DNA of 14,213 bases from an uncultured Oscillospiraceae bacterium (GCA_910587255.1 CAJUKT010000006.1:1-14213); one strand, 5' to 3'. Positions 1 through 6,891 are shown, counted from the first letter of the stretch. Program-made: numbers and translations. Notes: a model not told the origin generated them from the sequence alone.

Positions 1-807
1 GAGTGCGGGGCCAGGATGTATAACCACAAACGGGGCGGCAGGGCATTGAGAGAGGGCTGGACGCCAGACCCGGAAAGCGGTCTTTACGCTGGCGATAATT
101 ATAATTGCGCCACTTATATGCTGACCGCCAAACAGTCAGAGCAGAAGTGTTGTAGCCACTATATATCCACGAAAGCGGTTCGGGCGTTGATATTGGATAC
201 CATCCGAACAGTCAGCGCCTATGCAATCTCCGATGAAAAGGGCTTTGTGGAGAAGATTCGCGCCGCCTCCCAGCTTCGGCAGGACAACGCCGCGAAGGAA
301 TTGAAACGCAAGCTGAACCGTGATCGCAAGAGGTCCGCCGAGTTGGACGGGCTGATAAAGAAACTCTATGAATCCTTTGCCACGGGCAGTTTGACGGAGA
401 AGCGGTTTAAGCTGCTGTCGGACGGCTATGAGCGTGAGCAGGAGGAATTGGACGCCGCGATCAAGCATGAGCAGGCGGAACTTGATGCGTTCAACGCCGA
501 CACGGACCGGGCCGGGCAGTTTTTGGATTTGGTCAAGCGGTACACCGATTTCTCGGTGCTGACCACGCCGATGATTTTTGAGTTTGTGGACAAGATCGTC
601 GTCCATGCGCCGGACAGGTCCAGCGGCGAACGGATGCAGGAGGTTGACATTTACCTGAAGTTCATCGGCAAGTTTGATGTGCCTATCCCGGAGCCTACGC
701 CGGAGGAACTGGCAGAACAGGAGCGGTTGCGGAAGAAACGGGAAAAGCAGAGGGAATACTCAAGGCGTTCCCGTGAAAAGAAGAAACGGGCGGCAGCCCA
801 AAGTTGA
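1..807 (+). CDS. Large serine recombinase, C-terminal part (truncated by window start)
   Basis: The frame is open from the first base and ends at TGA 805-807, so these 268 codons are the C-terminal portion of a longer gene. The catalytic N-terminal resolvase domain lies outside the window. The visible part starts inside the recombinase zinc beta-ribbon: the ECGARMY residues carry one Cys of the first pair, and the later Cys and CCSHYIS residues supply the rest. A long charged coiled-coil region follows (about residues 75-160), then a DUF4368-like C-terminus containing TPMIFEFVDKIVVHAPD and a Lys/Arg-rich tail. This is the typical C-terminus of TndX/TnpX-type large serine recombinases, which excise and integrate clostridial transposons and integrative elements by attP x attB recombination. 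A terminator follows directly, so it is transcriptionally separate from the mob genes downstream. The family call is secure. Whether it belongs to the same element as mobC/mobA is an inference from adjacency. Confidence 0.93.
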   Translation, partial: ECGARMYNHKRGGRALREGWTPDPESGLYAGDNYNCATYMLTAKQSEQKCCSHYISTKAVRALILDTIRTVSAYAISDEKGFVEKIRAASQLRQDNAAKELKRKLNRDRKRSAELDGLIKKLYESFATGSLTEKRFKLLSDGYEREQEELDAAIKHEQAELDAFNADTDRAGQFLDLVKRYTDFSVLTTPMIFEFVDKIVVHAPDRSSGERMQEVDIYLKFIGKFDVPIPEPTPEELAEQERLRKKREKQREYSRRSREKKKRAAAQS

Positions 808-821
808 ATATGTCATGCCAG

Positions 822-854
822 AGGGCGGTTTGCGTCAAGCAGACCGCCCTTTTT
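822..854 (+). terminator. Rho-independent terminator after the recombinase gene
   Basis: A 12-bp stem (822-833 with 839-850, one T-G wobble) has a 5-base loop and is followed by TTTT. It lies 14 bases after the recombinase stop codon. Confidence 0.85.
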
Positions 855-1119
855 GTGTCCTAGATTTCAATCCATGTGAAATCAGCGAACAAAACAGCGT
901 CAGAATTGCGATTTTTCATGGAAACACGCAACGCTGGACAGCGAACACGGTACGTTGTCCTCTGCTGGTTTTCACGGTTTCGCATGACTTCACGCTGAAC
1001 GCTGAAATCCTATGTGCGCTCCTGTGATCTGGGCATTGTGAACAGCTTGCCCAGGCCGCTGGGGGCGTTTTCAAATTCTACGCCGGATGGCGAATACGAT
1101 TATCGAAGGAGATATGATT

Positions 1120-1329
1120 ATGAATATCAGGAACGAAATCAAAGCCTACATTGTCCGGGAGGGCTTCACCATGAGCGATTTGGTGGAGAAACTGGCGGAG
1201 CAGTATGGATGGAGTCCCAGCGTCCCCAACCTCTCCGACAAGTTGCGCCGGGAATCCCTGCGCTACAAAGAGGCGGTGGAACTGGCTGACGCTCTCGGCT
1301 ATGACCTCGTTTGGCAGAAGCGGCGATAA
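1120..1329 (+). CDS. Small helix-turn-helix-like protein upstream of mobC
   Basis: This 69-residue protein starts MNIRNEIKAYIVREGFTMSDLVEKLA. The ATG at 1120 is chosen because AAGGAG at 1106-1111 is 8 bases upstream. Upstream in-frame ATGs at 1114 and 1087 are badly spaced. The pattern of short helices (TMSDLVEKLAEQYGW, then LSDKLRRESLRYKEAVELADALGY) resembles a compact XRE-like helix-turn-helix fold. Small proteins of this type are commonly encoded just before mobC in clostridial mobilisable elements. It ends 8 bases before the mobC start and is probably co-transcribed with it. A role as a regulator or relaxosome accessory factor is an inference; no function is established from the sequence. 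Confidence 0.75.
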   Translation: MNIRNEIKAYIVREGFTMSDLVEKLAEQYGWSPSVPNLSDKLRRESLRYKEAVELADALGYDLVWQKRR

Positions 1330-1337
1330 GGAGGACT

Positions 1338-1673
1338 ATGGCGAAAAGTAAAACCAGCGGTATTTATTTCAAGGTCACGGACGAGGAACGGAAGTTAATC
1401 GAACAGAGGATGGCGCTGATGGGCGTTCGGAACATGAGTGCCTACATTCGGAAGATGTGCATTGACGGCTACATTGTGCAACTGCAAATCAAGGAGCTGG
1501 ATGAGTGCGCGAAGCTCCTGCGCCATACTTCCAACAATGTGAATCAGATTGCCCGCCGGGTAAATTCCGGCGGTGGGGTCTATCCTGACGAGGTGGACGA
1601 AATCTGCGGCAAGCTGGCAGACGCCAGCGGGCTGTTCGGAAACATTTTGGAGCAGCTATCGAAAATCAAATAA
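1338..1673 (+). CDS. mobC: MobC-family relaxosome accessory protein
   Basis: This 111-residue protein starts at ATG 1338 behind AAGGAGG (1328-1334). The N-terminus (GIYFKVTDEERKLIEQRMALMGVRNMSAYIRKMC) has the ribbon-helix-helix pattern of MobC-type proteins. The middle carries the hallmark HTSNNVNQIARRVNSGG segment of the bacterial mobilisation protein family (about residues 66-82). MobC proteins bind oriT and help the relaxase open and nick the DNA strand during conjugative mobilisation. The gene lies between the small helix-turn-helix-like gene and the relaxase gene on the same strand, as in many IMEs and mobilisable plasmids. A hairpin with a T-run separates it from mobA. The length is normal for the family and the gene looks intact. 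Confidence 0.9.
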   Translation: MAKSKTSGIYFKVTDEERKLIEQRMALMGVRNMSAYIRKMCIDGYIVQLQIKELDECAKLLRHTSNNVNQIARRVNSGGGVYPDEVDEICGKLADASGLFGNILEQLSKIK

Positions 1674-1680
1674 CAATCTG

Positions 1681-1714
1681 GTGGTAGGCCGCATTTTACG
1701 GCCCACCACTTTTT
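1681..1714 (+). terminator. Terminator-like hairpin between mobC and mobA
   Basis: The arms GTGGTAGGCCG (1681-1691) and CGGCCCACCAC (1699-1709) pair with one A-C mismatch and a 7-base loop. Five T residues follow (1710-1714). It starts 8 bases after the mobC stop and ends 22 bases before the relaxase start. It may attenuate mobA transcription relative to mobC rather than stop it completely, since no clear separate mobA promoter fits in the remaining space. Confidence 0.75.
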
Positions 1715-1736
1715 CATTTGAGGGGAGGATGTGAAG

Positions 1737-3140
1737 ATGGCAACAACACGATTGATGCCGCTGCATAGTGGCAAGGGCCGGACCGTGGCCGAAGCCCTGG
1801 GCCGGGTGACGGACTATGTTGAAAATCCTGAGAAAACCAACGGCGGCGACTTGGTCACGGCCTACCAATGTAACCCGTCCATTGCTGACCAGGAGTTTCT
1901 ATTTTCTAAGCGGCAGTATGCCGCCATTACCGGCAGGGAACGGAAGGACAATGATGTGATTGCTTACCATCTGCGGCAGTCCTTCAAGCCGGGGGAGATT
2001 ACGCCGGAACTGGCGAACAAAATCGGCTATGACCTCGCTATGTCGCTGACGAAGGGCAAACACGCTTTTATCGTCTGCACCCACGTTGACAAACACCACA
2101 TTCATTCTCATATCGTGTTCAACTCAACTGCCCTGGATTGCACTCGGAAATTCCGAAACTTCTGGCGGTCCTCGTTTGCAATTCGGAGAATCTCCGATAT
2201 GCTGTGCCTTGAAAATGGCCTGTCGGTGATTGCGGAGCCGAAACCCAGCCGGGGCAGCTACGGCATATGGTTAGGTGAGGGCAAGCCTCCTACCATCCGG
2301 GAGCAGTTGGAGCAGATCATCGACACCGCCCTCGGTCAAGGCTGCAAGGATTTTGACAGCTTCCTCGCCGCTATGAAAGTGGCGGGCGTGGAAGTAAAAC
2401 AGGGCAAACATCTTGCGTTCAAAATTCCAAATGGCAAGAGGTTCGTCCGCTGTGATTCTCTTGGTGACGATTACACCGAAGCGGCGATTATAGAGCGAAT
2501 TTCCGGCAAGCGAATTGTCGCTCCCAAAGCAAGAGCGGTAGCATCCTCCAAGCCGAATATGCTCATTGATATTCAAGCCAGGATGCAGAAAATCAACTCT
2601 CCTGGGTTTGAGCATTGGGCAAAGATTTTCAATCTCAAAGAGATGGCAAAGACCGTTATGTACTTGCAGGAGAACCATCTGACCGACTTGGGAGAATTGG
2701 AAAAAGCCTGTGATGCGGCAGTTCAGAAATTCAACGATTTAGCTGACCAGTCGAAAGCCGCCAGTGCAAGAATGAAAGATATTTCTGAACTGCAAAAGCA
2801 GATCGGAACCTACGGTAAGACACGGGAGATTTACGCACAGTATCGGAAATTGACGGGCAGGAAAAGAGAAAATTTTTATGAACAGCATAGCAGTGAAATC
2901 ACGGCCTGTCAAGCGGCGAAGCGGTACTTTGATTCTCTCGGTTTGAAAAAGCTGCCGTCTATGCAATCGCTGAAACAGGAGTATGCCATGTTGCAGGCCG
3001 AGAACAAACAACGGTATCCAGAGTACAAGCAGGCAAAGGCAAAAATGATAGAACTGCTCACCGCCAAAAACAACGTGGAGCGGATTTTAGGCGTGACGGA
3101 AAAAGAGAAAAGTCGTGACCGCCAGCAGGAGGCGCGTTGA
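1737..3140 (+). CDS. mobA: MobA/VirD2-type relaxase (MOBP-like)
   Basis: The product is 467 residues when started at ATG 1737, which sits 8 bases after AGGGGAGG (1721-1728). An in-frame GTG at 1731 is only 2 bases from that site. The N-terminal relaxase domain holds a candidate nicking tyrosine (TDYVENPEKT, Y27), the segment NDVIAYHLRQSFKPGE, and the metal-binding histidine motif in THVDKHHIHSHIVFNS (H121, H123, H125). It also has the RKFRNFWRSSFAIRRISD motif typical of this clostridial family. Relaxases of this type nick one strand at oriT, stay covalently attached through tyrosine and pilot the DNA through a helper element's secretion channel. The C-terminal half is charged and helical, fitting a relaxosome-binding tail. 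No helicase or mating-pair genes are present, so the element would be mobilisable rather than self-transmissible, as far as the window shows. Confidence 0.92.
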   Translation: MATTRLMPLHSGKGRTVAEALGRVTDYVENPEKTNGGDLVTAYQCNPSIADQEFLFSKRQYAAITGRERKDNDVIAYHLRQSFKPGEITPELANKIGYDLAMSLTKGKHAFIVCTHVDKHHIHSHIVFNSTALDCTRKFRNFWRSSFAIRRISDMLCLENGLSVIAEPKPSRGSYGIWLGEGKPPTIREQLEQIIDTALGQGCKDFDSFLAAMKVAGVEVKQGKHLAFKIPNGKRFVRCDSLGDDYTEAAIIERISGKRIVAPKARAVASSKPNMLIDIQARMQKINSPGFEHWAKIFNLKEMAKTVMYLQENHLTDLGELEKACDAAVQKFNDLADQSKAASARMKDISELQKQIGTYGKTREIYAQYRKLTGRKRENFYEQHSSEITACQAAKRYFDSLGLKKLPSMQSLKQEYAMLQAENKQRYPEYKQAKAKMIELLTAKNNVERILGVTEKEKSRDRQQEAR

Positions 3141-3188
3141 AGATTTTTCTCTCCCTGCGGGTAACAGCAGACGCCGAAGGCGGCTTAA

Positions 3189-3216
3189 AAAACCGGGCGC
3201 ACTTGCGCCCGGTTTT
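3189..3216. terminator. Strong bidirectional terminator downstream of mobA
   Basis: A perfect 12-bp stem (3189-3200 with 3205-3216) closes a 4-base loop. Its GC core is flanked by an A-tract on the left and a T-tract on the right, so it can terminate on both strands. It lies 48 bases after the relaxase stop. Without the IS110 copy it would also sit about 70 bases beyond the stop codon of the minus-strand Bce permease gene, serving both convergent genes. Confidence 0.88.
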
Positions 3217-3245
3217 ACAGGGGTTTGGGGGCGGTCAGCCACCAA

Positions 3246-3281
3246 CAAGCACGCGCCGGGTATATACCGGCGCATTGCTTG
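3246..3281. repeat. Imperfect inverted repeat at the IS110 insertion point; oriT-like candidate
   Basis: CAAGCA-C-GCGCCGG (3246-3259) pairs with CCGGCGC-AT-TGCTTG (3267-3281) around a GTATATA spacer: 7 + 6 base pairs with a small internal bulge. The right arm holds the left target half of the IS110 insertion (GCATTGCTT, 3272-3280), and the last G of the arm already belongs to the element. Palindromes of this kind next to mob genes can be oriT stems or recombinase sites. An oriT role is a guess, since it lies downstream of mobA rather than upstream of mobC. Confidence 0.5.
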
Positions 3282-3282
3282 C

Positions 3283-3288
3283 TACAAT
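3283..3288 (+). promoter_or_regulatory. Left-end TACAAT, -10 half of the circle-junction promoter
   Basis: TACAAT lies two bases inside the left end of the IS110 element. No good -35 exists upstream in the inserted form (the position would fall in the GTATATA spacer). When the right end (TTGACA, 4909-4914) is joined to the left end through the TT core, the spacing becomes 16 bp, giving a strong promoter. The start would fall near 3294-3296, just before the first hairpin of the bridge RNA. Confidence 0.65.
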
Positions 3289-3294
3289 GGTGAC

Positions 3295-3540
3295 ACCCCC
3301 CCAAAAAAGGGGGGAGATCGCCCTATGCGGCGGCCCACACCCAAGCTACAATGGGAGGGAACCGGACTGACGAGGCATTGCTTGAGCTATCCACGCTCGT
3401 TTTGGCAAACTGTCAGCCGGCCCTCCCATTGCGGCGTTCGATTTGCGCAGGTTGAGAAGCGGACAACAACGCACACTCGTGTCACAAAGCAAGCTGAATG
3501 GCAGTGGGCAGCGGCGGGCGCCGGTTGAAATTATGATTTG
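3295..3540 (+). ncRNA. IS110 bridge RNA (target- and donor-binding loops)
   Basis: The 5' non-coding region of the element folds as expected for a bridge RNA. A 5' stem-loop of C7, A6 and G6 spans 3296-3314. A long target-loop stem follows: 3349-3359 with 3421-3431 (11 bp perfect), 3362-3365 with 3417-3420, and 3367-3371 with 3412-3416. Inside it, a small hairpin (3384-3387 with 3395-3398) separates the left target guide GCATTGC-TT (3375-3383) from the right target guide GGCA-AA (3404-3409). The donor loop follows, with left donor guide GCAGG-TT (3447-3453) and right donor guide AGC-AA (3488-3492); its outer helix may be 3432-3436 with 3519-3523. All four guides match the element's own junctions with the same TT core. 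The exact ends are uncertain; the 3' end lies near the transposase ribosome binding site. Bridge RNAs hold target and donor DNA together for the IS110 recombinase. Confidence 0.82.
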
Positions 3541-3552
3541 GGAGGCTTGTAA

Positions 3553-4794
3553 ATGGAACATAAAACAATCACCGCTGTCGGCATTGATGTTTCCAAAGGA
3601 AAAAGCACCGTTGCTGTTCGCAGACCGGGCGGCGAAGTGGTGCTGACGCCGTTCCAGGTAGAGCATGATGCCGCCGGACTTTCCGGGCTGGTCAGGACAC
3701 TGCAGAACCTCGATGGGGACATCCGCATTGTCATGGAACACACTGGGATGTACTGGCGTCCCATCGCACTGGCTCTGAAAGAGGCTGGCTTTTTCGTCAG
3801 CGTGGTCAACGCCATACTCATCCACGATTTCAGCGACAACTCTCTGCGCAAGGTCAAAACGGACAAGGCCGACTCCATGAAGATTGCCAACTATGCCCTC
3901 TCCTTCTGGGCGGAGCTGCGGGACTACTCACCGGAGGACGAGACCCGGCAGATGCTGAAAATGCAGAACCGGCTGTATCTACGCACCAAGAAATCCAGCG
4001 TGGTCCTCCGCAACGGCCTGATCTCTCTGCTGGATCAAACATTTCCTGGCGTCAACACCCTTTTTGACAGCCAGCCCAAGCGTTCCAACGGGCATTTCAA
4101 GTGGGTGGATTTTGTAAAACGGTTCTGGCACAAGGACTGTGTGGCAGATGTTTCCCTTGCCGCTTTCTCGGATGCTTACCGCAAATGGTGTACCAGATCC
4201 GGCTATCGCTTCTCTCAGTCTGACGCTGAAAGGCTCCACGCCGCTGCCAGAAACTCCGTGGCTACATTTCCCAAAAACGACAGCACCAAGCTGCTCATCA
4301 CTCAGGCCGTAGACAGCCTGAACGCCGTCTATGACGCGCTGTATATCCTGCGCGGGGAGATGCTCCGTCTGGCCTCCCTGCTGCCGGAATTCGATGTGGT
4401 CATGGAAATGCAGGGCGCAGGCGAGGTCACCGGACCACAGCTCATGGCGGAGATCGGCGATGTGCGGCGGTTTACCCACAAGGGCTCTCTGGTGGCCTTC
4501 GCGGGCATGGATGCGCCGCCTTTCCAATCTGGCACATTCGACTCCAAATCCCGCCGCATCTCCAAGCGCGGCTCCCCCCATTTGCGAAAAACACTGTTCG
4601 TGGTCGCCAGCACGGTCCTCCAGCACTCTGACCCGGCCAATCCCATATTTCAGTTCATGGACAAAAAGCGAGCCGAGGGTAAGCACTTCTATGTTTACAC
4701 TGTGGCCGGCGCAGCCAAATTCCTGCGCATCTACTATGCCAGAGTGAAGGCGCATCTGATGGCGTTAGATGCAGGGACAAGCACCGCCGCTTAA
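3553..4794 (+). CDS. IS110-family DEDD transposase (bridge-RNA-guided recombinase)
   Basis: This 413-residue protein starts at ATG 3553, 7 bases after GGAGG (3541-3545). The RuvC-like N-terminal domain shows the DEDD tetrad: D12 in GIDVSK, E62 in VMEHTGMYW, and D104 and D107 in KTDKADSMKIANY. A helical linker region follows. The C-terminal Transposase_20 domain (about 284-365) contains MQGAGEVTGPQLMAEIGDVRRF and GSLVAFAGMD, with FQSGTFDSKSRRISKRGSPHLRKTL. A serine in that last stretch (S326 in QSGTF is my candidate) should be the nucleophile, by analogy with IS621. The length is typical and no frameshift is seen. The enzyme would excise the element as a circle and insert it without a classical target duplication, guided by the RNA encoded just upstream. 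Confidence 0.95.
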   Translation: MEHKTITAVGIDVSKGKSTVAVRRPGGEVVLTPFQVEHDAAGLSGLVRTLQNLDGDIRIVMEHTGMYWRPIALALKEAGFFVSVVNAILIHDFSDNSLRKVKTDKADSMKIANYALSFWAELRDYSPEDETRQMLKMQNRLYLRTKKSSVVLRNGLISLLDQTFPGVNTLFDSQPKRSNGHFKWVDFVKRFWHKDCVADVSLAAFSDAYRKWCTRSGYRFSQSDAERLHAAARNSVATFPKNDSTKLLITQAVDSLNAVYDALYILRGEMLRLASLLPEFDVVMEMQGAGEVTGPQLMAEIGDVRRFTHKGSLVAFAGMDAPPFQSGTFDSKSRRISKRGSPHLRKTLFVVASTVLQHSDPANPIFQFMDKKRAEGKHFYVYTVAGAAKFLRIYYARVKAHLMALDAGTSTAA

Positions 4795-4908
4795 CCGGAA
4801 ATAATAGTCCTGCTCAGTCGGTTCGCAAAAATTCCTCGCTGACCGGCTTGGTTTGTCATGCCCTTTTTGCCCTTGCTAAAACCTTTCCAACTTTTTTCAT
4901 TTTGGGGC

Positions 4909-4914
4909 TTGACA
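4909..4914 (+). promoter_or_regulatory. Right-end TTGACA, -35 half of the circle-junction promoter
   Basis: A perfect TTGACA box sits 12 bases inside the inferred right end of the IS110 element and points outward. In place it faces the 3' end of the Bce permease gene, on the opposite strand, with no -10 at the right distance. After circularisation it pairs with TACAAT of the left end. Outward -35 boxes are known in IS110-type right ends. The rest of 4795-4926 is non-coding right-end DNA. Confidence 0.65.
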
Positions 4915-4938
4915 TGTATTTGCAGGTTTGCCGCTACC

Positions 4939-6891
4939 TTATTTGGGTAGTACGTTTCGCTTCAAACTGGTATAGGCCAGCAGAATGTAAATCGCATAAA
5001 TCAGGAAGAAAATCCCCAGCGAGATCGTCACAATGGCCAAAGGACTGCTCATTCCCACCATCACCCCTGGCTCGGGCGCACTGGCCAGATGAAGGATAAA
5101 GGGCGCACCGATCAGCACCGGGGGGACGGCAGGCAGGACGTAGTAAATGGCGAACTGGTTTCGCAGAGTCCTTGCCATCTCCCGCCGGTCCATGCCCAGC
5201 TTTTGCAGGAGCTGGAACTGCCGCTTGTACCGCTCTGTTTCGCTGAGCTGCTGGATGGTGAGAATCGTGGCGGCGGTCATGGTCAAGGCCAGGGCCAGAT
5301 AGAAGAGGGGAAAGACGAACAGGACCGTCTGGACCGCCTCTTCCGCGTTTTCCGAGGCTTTGGTGTGAATCTCATCATAGCTTGGCTCCAGAAGATTCTG
5401 TTCTCCCAGTCTGTAATTGATGTCACACAGGACGTCAAATTGGGCCTCCGTCACTGGCTGAGTAGTCTTGGCCGCATAGGCGTGGTGAAACACCGGAAGG
5501 TCCTCCGCCGCCTCGTCCGGCACCACGAGGATATACCGAGCCCCGTTGCCCGTGTCGTAATTTTGCAGCAGGTGTTCCGTATGGACCCCGCCGGGAATCA
5601 GGCTGGCGCCTCCCAGGGAGATGGGCTGGGTGTAGCCGGTCAAGTGCTTTTCCAGGTAGGCCCTACAGTGGATGAGATACTCCCCCGGCGTCAGCTCCAC
5701 CGGCGGGTATCCGGCAATGGCGCGGAGCGCGGCGTAGTCGCTGTACCGCAGCACCGGGTCCCGGTCAAAGTAGCGGTAATAGTCCTCTCCCATGCTCTCC
5801 ACATAGTCCATGACCCGGCTGTCCTCCGCTTGGTAGACGCAGTAGTGTAACTCCTGTTCTACGGAAATATTGTCCTGGATGAAATCGAAATAATCCCGGC
5901 TGACCGGCCCGTCGCCGGCAGCGCCGATATACAGGTCGAAGCAGGCGTTTTCCGCCGCACGGCCCGCGAAAAGCCCCCGGAAAACCAACCCGGCCCCCTC
6001 GGAGATCAGGGTGGCCGTAAAAATCATGGAGATGGTGGCCATCAGTATCCCCATGGTGGCTAGCTTGGCCGTCAGGGTACGAAACACCAGCAGGCTTTGT
6101 CCCTGGTACTTCCGGGCGGGCCGCCTGTCGAAAAAGGCGGGTACACCGGAGGCGAAGCTGAGAAAGAATCCGAACAGGAACGCAATGACGCATCCCGCCC
6201 CGATGATGCCGAAGATGGCCCCGCCCGCCATCAGAAGGCAGGTTCCGGCCACACCCAGCACAATGGAGAAAGAGAACATCCAGCGGCGCACATTTCCCGT
6301 TTGAATGACCATGCCCTCGTTAGCACGGTCAGCATAGATCAGGTCGTGAATATTCGCCCTGCGGATATATTTGCGGCTGCGGCGAAGGGCAAAGAGATAG
6401 ATCAAGGTAAAATAGAGGACCGTCAGTCCCAAGGCGGGGAGGGAAAAGCCGAATGAGAAAGCGTAGGGCAGGCCGAACAGCGCCAGCACAATGGCGCGGA
6501 AGACCTGATAGAGCAGCCCGCCCAGGGCAGTCCCCAGCACCAGGGCACAGCCGCCCACAGCCAGATTTTCCAGAAAGAACAGCCGGGCCAATTGCCGGTT
6601 CTCCAAGCCAATGAGCAGATAGAGCCCCAGCTCCCGGCCCCGGCGCAGAAGCATGAACTTTGTGGCGTAGGCCACCAGCCAGCCAAAGACGCACACCACC
6701 ACCACGCTGGCCAGCACGATCATCAGAGGAAGTACGGAGATACCCTTGGACAAGGTGATGATCTCCTGAGAGAATACCAGCCCGTTAAACGAATACAGCA
6801 GGGCCGCGGCCATGACCACTGTGACAAAGTAGACCAGATAGTCCCGGGCCTGCCGCTTGGCGTTGTGCAGGGAAAGCTCAGATAACGTCAC
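4939..6891 (-). CDS. Bce-type ABC transporter permease (FtsX/BceB-like)
   Basis: The product is 650 residues when started at GTG 6891, which overlaps the ATPase gene by 14 bases and sits 8 bases after a run of six G. A longer open frame exists upstream but lies inside the ATPase gene. The protein begins with a short MTLSELSLHNAKRQARDYLVYF segment. It has one N-terminal membrane helix (about 18-40), an FtsX core around residues 55-170 (including KFMLLRRGRELGLYLLIGLENRQLARLFFLENL), further paired helices to about 300, a large extracellular domain (about 300-525), and a second FtsX core at the C-terminus. This arrangement is typical of BceB/VraG-type permeases, whose extracellular loop recognises peptide antibiotics or their lipid-bound complexes and which form a sensing complex with the kinase. 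It ends 11 bases from the IS110 right boundary but keeps its natural C-terminus. Confidence 0.92.
   Translation of the reverse strand: MTLSELSLHNAKRQARDYLVYFVTVVMAAALLYSFNGLVFSQEIITLSKGISVLPLMIVLASVVVVCVFGWLVAYATKFMLLRRGRELGLYLLIGLENRQLARLFFLENLAVGGCALVLGTALGGLLYQVFRAIVLALFGLPYAFSFGFSLPALGLTVLYFTLIYLFALRRSRKYIRRANIHDLIYADRANEGMVIQTGNVRRWMFSFSIVLGVAGTCLLMAGGAIFGIIGAGCVIAFLFGFFLSFASGVPAFFDRRPARKYQGQSLLVFRTLTAKLATMGILMATISMIFTATLISEGAGLVFRGLFAGRAAENACFDLYIGAAGDGPVSRDYFDFIQDNISVEQELHYCVYQAEDSRVMDYVESMGEDYYRYFDRDPVLRYSDYAALRAIAGYPPVELTPGEYLIHCRAYLEKHLTGYTQPISLGGASLIPGGVHTEHLLQNYDTGNGARYILVVPDEAAEDLPVFHHAYAAKTTQPVTEAQFDVLCDINYRLGEQNLLEPSYDEIHTKASENAEEAVQTVLFVFPLFYLALALTMTAATILTIQQLSETERYKRQFQLLQKLGMDRREMARTLRNQFAIYYVLPAVPPVLIGAPFILHLASAPEPGVMVGMSSPLAIVTISLGIFFLIYAIYILLAYTSLKRNVLPK

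Larger units (their letters stand above)
3279..4926 (+). mobile_element. Complete IS110-family insertion sequence
   Basis: The element is inferred to run from G3281 to G4926, with a TT core dinucleotide at each boundary (3279-3280 and 4927-4928). That gives 1646 bp, or 1648 with one core. No terminal inverted repeats are evident, as expected for the IS110 group. The ends come from guide matches in the bridge-RNA region: the left flank GCATTGCTT recurs at 3375-3383, the right end GCAGGTT recurs at 3447-3453, and the reverse complements of TTTGCC (right flank) and TTGCT (left end) lie at 3404-3409 and 3488-3492. The element carries one DEDD transposase gene and about 270 bases of 5' non-coding DNA. 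Everything needed for activity appears intact. Confidence 0.85.

Noticed and set aside
855..1119. Possible att site, oriT or small gene between the recombinase terminator and the helix-turn-helix-like gene
   Set aside because: Open frames here (674-1027, 1014-1289) lack ribosome binding sites and run through the terminator or over the next gene. Only short repeats such as CGCTG-GA-CAGCG are present, too small to call.
3296..3314. C7-A6-G6 hairpin considered as a terminator
   Set aside because: It is followed by AGATCG rather than a T-run, and it fits better as the 5' stem-loop of the bridge RNA.
3115..3528. 137-residue plus-strand open frame across the terminator and bridge-RNA region
   Set aside because: It passes through the mobA terminator, the palindrome and the IS110 left boundary, so it is an accidental frame in structured non-coding DNA.
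3979..4755. 258-residue minus-strand open frame opposite the IS110 transposase
   Set aside because: It is a shadow frame in a GC-rich gene, without a ribosome binding site or family resemblance.
5089..5850. 253-residue plus-strand open frame opposite the permease gene
   Set aside because: It is the complement of a strongly supported BceB-like gene, has a Gln/Val/Gly-biased composition and shows no recognisable domain.
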